This document shows, one piece after another, positions 56,901 to 64,000 of a DNA stretch of 64,000 bases. How positions within the stretch are numbered: position 1 is the stretch's first letter; each line of letters starts with the position of its first letter. Source of the stretch: Mya arenaria (Eukaryota; Mollusca; Bivalvia; Myida; Myidae); assembly GCF_026914265.1 (NCBI RefSeq), contig NC_069130.1:43919929-43983928 (forward strand), given 5' to 3'. The notes under the pieces were generated by a model, which worked only from the letters and a program-made list of their open reading frames with translations, was not told the DNA's origin and searched no databases. The position numbers and the translations under genes were made by a program.

Positions 56901-59770
56901 TGAATAAATGTCAACAAAATTTGTTCTTGTGAAAGATACCGAGTTTAATTTGAAAGAAATGAGCATAAAACAGGGTATTTATACCTTATGAGACTATAGT
57001 ATTATACCTTATGAGACTATAGTATTATACCTTATGAGACTATAGTATTATACCTTATGAGACTATAGTATTATACCTTATGAGACTATAGTATTATACC
57101 TTATGAGACTATAGTATTATACCTTATGAGACTATAGTAGAACACAGTAAATCTTTTAGCATTCACCAATCATTTAATAATTTTGCGCTTTCTGATATTC
57201 AATACACGGTTACAATCTTGTTATCAGTAAGTAATATTTTCCATAAATGTATCATATAGTAAGTTGTTAAAGGTTTTTCAGTCAAAATTTATGTTTGTTA
57301 TACATTTGTATGTATTGATTTTGAATAAGAGTGTCACTTTAATTAGTGAAAGCGAAATACAAATTTAAAGCCAAATTTATAATATAACTTATAACTTTGA
57401 AGACATACTATAATATAACTACCGAACACCAACTGTCGCTACAACCGGTGGTATTCCTGCGCGAATATTATGTTTTAGCATAATGAATACTTATCACATT
57501 CTAAATGTATCCGGGTCCATAACCATTCGGAACTCCTCGGCCATTTTCTATCGAAACAACCTCGGATGTATATGGACGGTTTACAATGTCAAAAATCGGT
57601 ACACTTTAACTACGCTGCAAGTAGATCGCGTAGTAATCTCATTTTAGCAGTTAAACTTAATGACTTAACTCTTTGTAATCTTTATTATGCTTGCATAGCA
57701 CTTCACTGGCAATCAATTTAGACTTAGATCTACAAATACAAGCTAAAACAATACATTTTATAAATGAAATTATTCAAAATATTACGAACTACTTCTACTG
57801 ATGTACCGGCATACATCCGAGGTTGTTTTCGATAGAAAATGGCCGAGGAGTTCCGAATGTTTCATAATATGACACGATGTACAATGATAAATTCCCGTAT
57901 TACATACCATTTTCGTCTCTTCAGTAGAAAACAAACTATAGACACCAGGATAACGGCCACTACGACGACCACACTAACTCCGACAGTGATGCCTGAAAGA
58001 TATCACGCAACGGTGTTACCTATGGAAGCGCATATCGTATATACTGATAATGTGGTATTGTAATCTTGTCGACTTGGTTAAAGGAGACTTGATAAGTTAT
58101 TATAAGTAACGGGGTATATCCCGTGTCGGGTCACCTACTTACCCCGTAACGTATGTATCACGTCTACAACCTGTTTACATGTTTAAATGTTTCATTTATT
58201 TATCGGAATATTCATCGGAATCGGAAAATAGACGCCATTTTGGTACGATATAAATTTGGTGATATATGGAAAAATATGGGGTCACCGCGTGACCAGTGTT
58301 GGACCAATGGCGTTGCGTCATTCATGCTGGAGGTGTGATATAGCGATATATTTTTTTCAACAATAATGTCGACTTGTTCACTTATTAACTGAGTTTGTTA
58401 ACTAGGTTTTTACATCCCAGTATGCTTTTTTGTAATATATAATATATTATACCTATAACGTCTGTTTAATATTGAAAAATAATTTATAAGCAAGGTAGCC
58501 ATAACGATTTCTAAAAATATACCAAAAGAGGAAACCCAAAACCGTGGTGCAATCGTCATCTTGTCACAAGACTTAAGCTATGGAAGCGTATACCGTTTAT
58601 ACTGATGATCTTATCAAGTAATCTTGTCGGGTTTTTTTTATGCCAGTATGGCGAGTTCTATCACGACGCGTTGTCAAAATTATGTCGACTCTTTCACTTA
58701 TTCACGTCAAGGTTTATATGCTTTCTGTTGACAAAACAAGTTGTCTTGACGAAAACAATGTCGACAAAACGTGTTGAACCTTTTTTGTCGACTGTCAATC
58801 GAAGCAACATAATTATTCAGTTGAGGAATTGAACAAATCGACATAATTTAACAACATATAATGTAATAACACGACAAGACAACAAGACGACACAGCCTCA
58901 TATCCTTATTATATACGATATACGCTTCCATAACTGTACTTACCGATGTATATACTGCAGTTTCCGGTCTGTGAATGGCTATCTGCAGTTAAATAAGTAT
59001 TACGGTAACTACTGTTCGCATTAATCACAACACAGTATTATTCGGAAACTTTGTCTTATCTTTGAAATTGTTATCCAGTCATTGTAACACAAAATTCAAC
59101 GTTTTTGTTAAAATTGTTATTTTGTAACTTGATAACTGCATGCATTCTGTATGGAATGTTACTGTTTTTGAATGTTGTAATGGCCCATGGGGATGGCCCC
59201 GACCCCTAGGTCCCTATTACGAGGCAAATAAAAGGGGTCCTCGAGATCTCAAAAAGGAAAAAAAAGAATCAACTTTTTTTACTTTGTTTAAAACTGAACA
59301 TTTTGCCAATTTAAATAATTATGTAATATAGCAACTGGAATACCTATTACTGATGTGCCTGTTGACGCAATCGTTGACGAAGAAGAGCTCACACCAAGCG
59401 TTGATGAATGTCTGCTTGATGGTTCAGATTTAGTCCGAGTAGAAGTGGAAGTTTTAATGTCTGTATTTGTCTCTGGCGACGGTGTCAATGTGTTGGTCCT
59501 TGTTGTAGTGGCACTGGCTGTTGCGTTGCTAAAAGATCGCCCGATGGTCGAAGCAGCATTTGTCTCCTTGACAAAAGTTGTGGATGTTGTCGTATTTTGC
59601 TCAGATACTTTATCTGTTGATGTAATTGTTGCACCTGCGGTTGAAGACCTAGCTGATGTTATTCGTTGGTTGTCTGTTGTTGTTGGTAGATGGGTAGATG
59701 CTGCTGTATGTTCTGATTGCCTTCTAGTAGTGTTCGTATTGTTGGAGTTGTCCATTATAGTGGCAAACAT
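53419..59770 (-). CDS. Single-pass mucin-like receptor with PDZ-ligand tail, three exons, about 340 aa
   Basis: The exons are 59770-59344, 57992-57908 and 53929-53419, with junctions at phase 1 and phase 2, both exact. About 142 Ser/Thr-rich residues (TTTSTTFV, SSSSSTIASTGTSVI) with several N-glycosylation sequons (NNT, NTT, NAT) form an extended stalk. A helix follows (VGVSVVVVVAVILVSIVCFL) and a KRRK stop-transfer, then a 170-residue cytoplasmic tail. This is the layout of small mucin-like or adhesion/signalling receptors. No signal peptide is seen at the first ATG, so either it is a signal-anchorless type III protein or upstream exons exist. A possible acceptor (CACTACTAG|AAGGC) inside the first exon would allow that. 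Ligand and partners are unknown. Confidence 0.72.
54027..54234. mobile_element. MITE with AAATG target duplication (intron 2 of receptor)
   Basis: CAGGCGCGTAGCTAG at the left mirrors CAGCTACGCGCCTG at the right. AAATG is repeated at 54022-54026 and 54235-54239. A poly-C tract of about 17 lies inside. A second right-end-like motif (CTACGCGCCT) follows at 54242. Confidence 0.82.
54607..54760. repeat. Long hairpin with about 68-bp arms and 12-nt loop
   Basis: The left arm (AGTATCTTCCATGGCC, AGATAGGTTCAT, CCGACCCGAG, GTGTTTTGCGGAAAC) pairs with the right arm through TCTTATACGAG and CTATGGTAGATGCTT. The loop region GAGGTTTACCGA is the same core found in the E-family heads. It lies in intron 2 of the receptor gene. 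Confidence 0.88.
55348..55717 (+). mobile_element. TTAA-flanked MITE family B, copy B5
   Basis: TTAAAGCTGCACTCTCACAG and AATCTGTAAGAGTGCAGCTT, then TAA, form the ends. It has the full internal inverted structure of the family. Confidence 0.88.
55805..56132 (+). mobile_element. MITE family F, degraded copy F3
   Basis: It starts CATTCGGAATATCTCGGCCA and shares GCTGCAAGTAGATCGCGT and TTTTAGCAGTTAA-type internal phrases with F1. The right terminal repeat (CGATGGAAAAGGGCC) is eroded. Confidence 0.7.
56347..56722 (+). mobile_element. TTAA-type MITE family A, copy A3
   Basis: The left end is diverged (TTAGAGATGTACTCTTACTC) and the right end ATAAGAGTGTCACTTTAA is intact. The interior is colinear with A2. 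Confidence 0.82.
56829..57342 (+). mobile_element. TTAA-type MITE family A, copy A4 with internal 23-bp expansion
   Basis: The ends TTAAAGATGCACTCTTAC and GAGTGTCACTTTAA are well kept. Inside, TTATGAGACTATAGTATTA repeats as a 23-bp unit about seven times (CCTT at 57007, 57030, 57053 and on, 56984-57140). Other copies have this segment once, so the expansion came after insertion. Confidence 0.9.
57534..57859. mobile_element. MITE family F, complete copy F1
   Basis: CATTCGGAACTCCTCGGCCA, continuing TTTTCTATCGAAAC, is the exact mirror of the right end ending GGCCGAGGAGTTCCGAATG. The TIRs are about 45 bp in a 326-bp element. It lies 47 bp inside the intron that follows the transmembrane exon of the receptor. 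Confidence 0.88.
57908..57992 (-). CDS. Transmembrane exon of the mucin-like receptor
   Basis: This 85-nt exon lies between the acceptor GATATCTTTCAG and the donor AAAATG|GTATGT. It encodes ITVGVSVVVVVAVILVSIVC, then FLLKRRK, a clear helix with a basic stop-transfer. Both partial codons (G|GC and TG|G) are completed by the neighbouring exons. Confidence 0.88.
58010..58960 (-). repeat. Dispersed monomers of the 47-bp satellite in intron 1 of the receptor
   Basis: TATGGAAGCGCATATCGTAT (58020) and TATGGAAGCGTATACCGT (58578) are inverted forms of the ATACGCTTCCATA core. TACGATATACGCTTCCATAA (58913) is a forward form. They lie tens of kilobases from the array at 0.9-3.9 kb. The rest of this intron (to 59343) shows nothing else. 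Confidence 0.72.
59344..59770 (-). CDS. First recognised exon of the receptor: mucin-like ectodomain
   Basis: The frame starts after a TAA just upstream and the first ATG is at 59770. The donor is TCAGTAATAG|GTATTCC. The composition is dominated by Ser and Thr, with sequons NNT, NTT and NAT and almost no hydrophobic residues, as expected of an O-glycosylated stalk. An overlapping plus-strand frame at 59355-59789 is a shadow of this exon. Confidence 0.72.
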
Positions 59771-59779
59771 TTTGCACAA

Positions 59780-60359
59780 TTACTCGTGATATTTCATAAA
59801 TATCTAAATTAGTTATCCACATATGAATTCGACCTGTCCTTCAAATAAATTCATTTCTGAAACTGCTTTATCATTAAGTGCATACTTTATTTAATTAAAA
59901 CGTAAAGTGAGAGCATGTATAAATATAACCAGAAAGCAAACATCCTGAATATCAAATGTGGAAAGGAAGTTTATCTTAAGTACATCAAAGTGTTTACATA
60001 TTATCATAAATTTCGTTGTGGACGATGGTGGATTATGAAATAAAAAAAATAATAATGATGACATTATTAATAACCACTTTTAATAAACAATTATTTACAT
60101 TTATATTGCAGTTATCGGCAAATCCGTATATGCCGTTCATGAAAAGTACATGATTTATTTGTTCATTGGCTGTTTCTCTCAAGTTTCTGATATATGGGCC
60201 ATTAAAATTTGTTTAAAGGCTTCTTAACGTCTGGGTTTTGCTACGATATAATTGAAACGTTATTTTAGTTTGTGACTGTAAAATTACACCACGCTTTTAC
60301 ACAAACAAACACGGTACGTTTACTTTCGTTTTTAATCGACGATAAATTCTATTATAATA
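59780..60359. other. Upstream of the receptor exon, no promoter recognised
   Basis: AT-rich, with no CpG-rich promoter motif or signal-peptide exon found. Confidence 0.35.
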
Positions 60360-60534
60360 CAGTCGAACCCCGTTGGCTCGAACTCGCTTGGCTCGAATTC
60401 CCCGTTGACTCGAACTGGATGTAAAGGCCCGATTTCTTTATACTGAAGGTAAGCATTCCTGCTTAGCTAGAATTTTCCGTGGCTCGAGGTATTTTCGCCG
60501 GTCCCTGGGAGTTCGAGCCAACGGGGTTCGACTG
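60360..60534. mobile_element. TA-flanked mariner/pogo-like MITE, copy C3 (best preserved)
   Basis: CAGTCGAACCCCGTTGGCTC, then GAACTC, and the exact mirror ending CGGGGTTCGACTG form 26-bp TIRs. TA flanks both sides of the 175-bp element. This is the reference copy for C1 and C2. Confidence 0.9.
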
Positions 60535-61134
60535 TACATGGCCCTATTGACATTTTCACTCCCTAAATTTGCATCCTCTGTTATGTTTAACTCTCATATC
60601 GATCATGCATACATGTTAATCCATTCATACTCGAATACTTAGTACTTAAAGTGCTTTTTCAAGTAATCAGTCACATCATATTTTTAAAAGTAACGTTTTT
60701 ATGAGTATTTATTACGGATATTAGTAATTCCTAAAAATAACGAAAACAGCAACAATTTTTTAAAGCTGAATAGAGCTGTTTTTGTACTAAGAAAACATTA
60801 TCCTTTGACGTCATTGGCTTGCTCCGTCTTGCTCTACCATTCGGAACTCCTCGGCCATTTTCCATCAAAAACTATCTCGGATGAATATGGGCGGTTTACA
60901 ATGTCAGATATCGTACATTTAACTACGCTGCTAGTAGATCGCGTAGTATTTTCATTTTAGCAGTTAACCTTAATGACTTTACTCTTGGAAATTTTTAATT
61001 GCTTATACAATTAAACACTTAACCGGCAATCAATTTAACCTTAGTAATAAAAATACACATTAAAACACTACCATTTATTAATACTGCTATTAAAATGTTC
61101 ACGAAATACTTTCTCTGCTAACGGCATAAGCTTT

Positions 61135-61467
61135 ATGCACCAGTCAATTGTAACCACGTCCCCCCCTACACCCTCCCCCCCCCCCAGGTGCGAGGGTATA
61201 CCGGGGATAGCCGGGGAAATGGGCCGTGTGTTTACCTTCCACGTGGCCCCGCAGTGCCGGGTGAATGCGGTGGTTTTGTAGTCGCGCCAAATATAGCGGG
61301 GAATGTGCCTTACTTAGGGTCCCTGGGGTGCGGGGGCATTTGGCGGGGATTTTACCATCAGTTCGTCCTTGCAGGGCGGGGTTTTTACCCGGGGTTGGCT
61401 GGACCGAAAGTCAAAGTCCCCGCTATTCCCCGGACCTGGGGGCCGTGGTTACAATTGACTGGTGCAT
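61135..61467. mobile_element. GC-rich MITE D2
   Basis: ATGCACCAGTCAATTGTAAC and the exact mirror GTTACAATTGACTGGTGCAT bound 333 bp of GC-rich sequence with a poly-C run. It matches D1 at 51420. Confidence 0.9.
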
Positions 61468-61482
61468 TATACCCTCGGGAAT

Positions 61483-61853
61483 CTAAAAGTGACACTCTTA
61501 TTCAAAATCAGTACATACTCATGTATAACAAACACAAATTTTGGTGATAAACCTTTAACTACTTACTAAATAGTGCATTTATGGAAAATATTGATTACTG
61601 ATAACAAGATCGACACCGTCTATTTAATAGCTGACAACGCAAAAATATTACATGATTGGTGATTGCTAAAAGATTTACTGTGATTTACTATCGTGTCATT
61701 TTATAGATTTGCCGTGTTGCAGCTTTATTTCCAATTAAACTCGGTATCCTTTATAAAAACTATTATTTGTGACTTTTTTCATCCTTTTAGGTATAATTAA
61801 ACAAATCTATTAATTGTGATAAATCTTATTTCGGAGTACGAGTGCATCTTTAA
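61483..61853 (-). mobile_element. TTAA-type MITE family A, copy A5 (inverted)
   Basis: It starts AAAAGTGACACTCTTATTC and ends GAGTGCATCTTTAA, the reverse orientation of A2-A4. It begins 16 bp after D2. Confidence 0.83.
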
Positions 61854-62023
61854 TGATTTATGCAAACTCTTCATTGGCAATCAATTTAAACATAAATATT
61901 CTAAATACATGTTAAAACACTTCAAATAATCATATTATTAAAAAAATACGAACTACTTCTACTGATGTACCGGCATACATCCGAGGTTGTTTTCGATGGA
62001 AAATGGCCGAGGAGTTTCGAATG

Positions 62024-62555
62024 TTAGGTACATAAGCAAATCGTTTAAATTCTCTTACTGAAAGCAGTATTGAAAGCATCGGTGGATTAAAAACATCCTA
62101 CTTGCCATTCAATTGCTGATCTATTTAAGTAAATCCGCACCTTGGCCACTATTTCTAAATTTTCTTAACATTATTCGCTTTCTTAAAATATTCTTAGTCA
62201 AATTAAAAATTAAATTATAAGTACAGGTGATTTTAAAATAAAACATGTTTTATCAACAATAATAGTGACATTAAAATATTTCAAACATTATCTAGTTGTA
62301 AAATCAAAGGACCAGATATACAAAGCTTCGGACAATGACTTAAGTAAAGGAATGCCGTAACATGGCAAATAAATTTCAGTCCTGCTGTCAAATAAAGCCA
62401 CAAGTCCATCAGTATTTCGCTTTCATTATCTTACCGAGCAGCAATGGAACCGCCCCAGCGACATTAGTCTAAACATCAATAAATGTACAACGACTGTGGA
62501 AGCGAGTGCACTGATAATCCCGCAACATTGGCTTCCCAGCAGTGTAGCAACAAGG
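62024..62555. other. No feature recognised
   Basis: AT-rich sequence grading into the following minisatellite. Confidence 0.4.
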
Positions 62556-63240
62556 TAACCTCACCAGAACATGTTACCCACCAGCAACCAAGTTCCCTCA
62601 CCTTTCCATCCCATAAGCAGCAATGCACCCTCACCTGCCCATGTTACTGAGCCAGCAACCAAGTAGTTGCTTCTCAGGAGCAAACAAGAACCGTCACATG
62701 CCCATGTTAATAGCGTTGCTCTTCTCACTATCAACACATTACCCTAACCTGCCCACCTTAACAGCGATGCTCTTCTGACCAGCAACCAAGTACCCTCACC
62801 TGCCCGTGTAAACAGCGTTGCTCTTCCCACCAGCAACCAAATACCCTTATCGGTCCGTGTAAACAGCGCTGCTCTTCCCATTAGTAGCCAAGTACCCTCG
62901 TCTGCCCTTGTTTACTGTGTAGCTCTTCCCAGCAGCAACCAAGTACCATCACCTTCCCATGTTAACAGCCGCGTTACTTCTCCCACCAACAACCAAATAC
63001 CCTTATCGGTCCGTGTAAACAGCGTTGCTCTTCCCACCAGCAACCAAATACCCTTATCGGTCCGTGTAAACAGCGTTGCTCTTCCCACCAGCAACCAAGT
63101 ACCCTCACCTGCCCGTGTAAACAGCGTTGCTCTTCCCACCAGCAACCAAGTACCCTTATCGGTTCTCGTAAACAGCGTTGCCCTTCCCACCAGCAACCAA
63201 ATACCCTTATCAGTCCGTAAACACAGTGGCTCCTCCCCCG
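62556..63240 (+). repeat. 51-bp minisatellite
   Basis: The unit is GTGTAAACAGCGTTGCTCTT, CCCACCAGCAACCAAGTACC, then CTCACCTGCCC. AACAGCG at 62811 and 62862 gives 51 bp. The units are more irregular before 62760. Because 51 is a multiple of 3, repetitive minus-strand frames stay open. Confidence 0.93.
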
Positions 63241-64000
63241 AGCCAAATGTCCAAACGCGTCATCTGTTGTAGTGCCAATGATGGGGAAAATGACCCAACG
63301 CTTCATCATCTGAAGTGCCAATGATAAGAAAATATTCCAAAGCGTCTACTGTTGTAGTGTCAATGATCGGAAAAATGGTCCAACGTGTCGTCCTTGGTAG
63401 TGCAAATGATGGTGAAATGCCCATACGCTTCATCGGCTATAGTACCAATGATGGAGAATATTGTACCAACGCTTAATCCGTTGTAGTGCCAAATATGGGG
63501 AAAATGACCCAACGCTTCATCAGCTGTAGTGCCAAATATGGGGAAATGACCCAACGCTTCATCAGCTGTAGTGCCAAATATGGGGAAAATGACCCAACGC
63601 TTTATCAGCTGTAGTGCCAAATATGGGGAAAATGACCCAACGCTTCATCAGCTGTAGTGCCAAATATGGGGAAAATGACCCAACGCTTCATCAGCTGTAG
63701 TGCCAAATATGGGGAAAATGACCCAACGCTTCATCAGCTGTAGTGCCAAATATGGGGAAAATGACCCAACGCTTCATCAGATGTAGTGCCAAATATGGGG
63801 AAAATGACCCAACGCTTCATCAGCAGTAGTGCCAAATATGGGGAAAATGACCCAACGCTTCATCAGCTGTAGTGCCAAATATGGGGAAAATGACCCAACG
63901 CTTCATCAGCTGTAGTGCCAATGATGGGGGAAATTCCCCAACGCGTCATCCGTTGTAGTGCCATTGATAGCGAAAATGTTCCAACACGTCATCCGTTGTT
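63241..64000 (+). repeat. 43-bp minisatellite running off the window end
   Basis: The unit is GTAGTGCCAAATATGGGGAA, AATGACCCAACGCTTCATCA, then GCT. GTAGTGC at 63611 and 63654 gives 43 bp. About 17 units are visible, with a homogeneous centre and diverged ends. The right end is cut by the window. Confidence 0.94.

Larger units (their letters stand above)
60838..62023. mobile_element. MITE family F copy split or abutted by MITEs D2 and A5
   Basis: 60838-61134 carries the F left terminal repeat and interior. 61858-62023 carries the F interior and right terminal repeat. Between them lie D2 (61135-61467) and A5 (61483-61853). The two F parts overlap in content (both contain TTCAYTGGCAATCAATTTAA-type sequence), so simple insertion into one F copy is not enough. 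Two adjacent F copies or a duplication must be involved. Confidence 0.75.

Noticed and set aside
59355..59789. 144-aa plus-strand open frame rich in Val
   Set aside because: It is the complement of the Ser/Thr-rich receptor exon. The minus-strand reading has matching splice phases to a transmembrane exon.
62912..63620. Repetitive minus-strand frames LLVGRATLFTRTDKG and similar
   Set aside because: These are products of the 51-bp and 43-bp minisatellites.

Overview
The window looks like nuclear DNA from a bivalve mollusc, probably a heterodont clam or mussel relative. It is AT-rich and has GT-AG introns, NRF1/YY1-type promoter motifs, tRNA-derived SINEs and very dense miniature transposons and tandem repeats. 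The DZIP3-type HEPN plus NACHT protein it encodes belongs to a class expanded in bivalves. There are no operons, CRISPR arrays or prokaryotic signals. I cannot name the species.

Three multi-exon genes can be rebuilt by joining open exons at phase-matched splice sites. (1) Minus strand, 26475-12798: an NLR-like HEPN-NACHT protein of about 1038 aa, with a promoter and non-coding first exon near 26.4 kb, coding exons at 25273-24716, 24165-24007, 21479-21408, 18367-18310 and 15067-12798, and repeat-filled introns. (2) Plus strand, 34744-43899: a type II membrane protein of about 411 aa resembling DUF1647/glycosyltransferase-like proteins. (3) Minus strand, 59770-53419: a single-pass, mucin-like receptor of about 340 aa whose tail ends in a class I PDZ ligand. 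A possible HSPA12-type Hsp70 C-terminal fragment lies at 5444-5764. Nothing links these genes in one pathway, although the HEPN-NACHT protein and the receptor would both suit sensing or immune roles.

Repeat layout. 1-0.4 kb: SINE-like sequence. 0.94-3.9 kb: a 47-bp satellite with 17-monomer higher-order periodicity. 4.2-4.5 kb: foldback element. 7-9 kb: microsatellite, foldback and possible promoter motifs. 9.2-11.2 kb: a 26+17-bp minisatellite with a 532-bp duplicated block. 12-25 kb: the NLR gene, whose introns hold a 39-bp minisatellite, four hairpin-headed foldback elements (one with a nested SINE), a 54-bp minisatellite of about 2.7 kb, a Helentron/HINE-like element with about 179-bp core repeats, and an array of partial copies of exon 2. 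26.5-34.7 kb: mostly non-coding, with foldbacks and one SINE. 34.9-39.5 kb: two HINE-like elements inside gene 2. 44-52 kb: more HINE-like elements and MITEs. 52.2-53.4 kb: an array of partial copies of the receptor's last exon. 54-62 kb: receptor introns and nested MITEs. 62.5-64 kb: 51-bp and 43-bp minisatellites, the second running off the window end.

The most unusual feature is that two unrelated genes each carry a tandem array made from the 3' end of one of their own exons. In one array every unit keeps the splice donor dinucleotide. In the other at least some units keep the stop codon and the end of the PDZ-ligand coding sequence.
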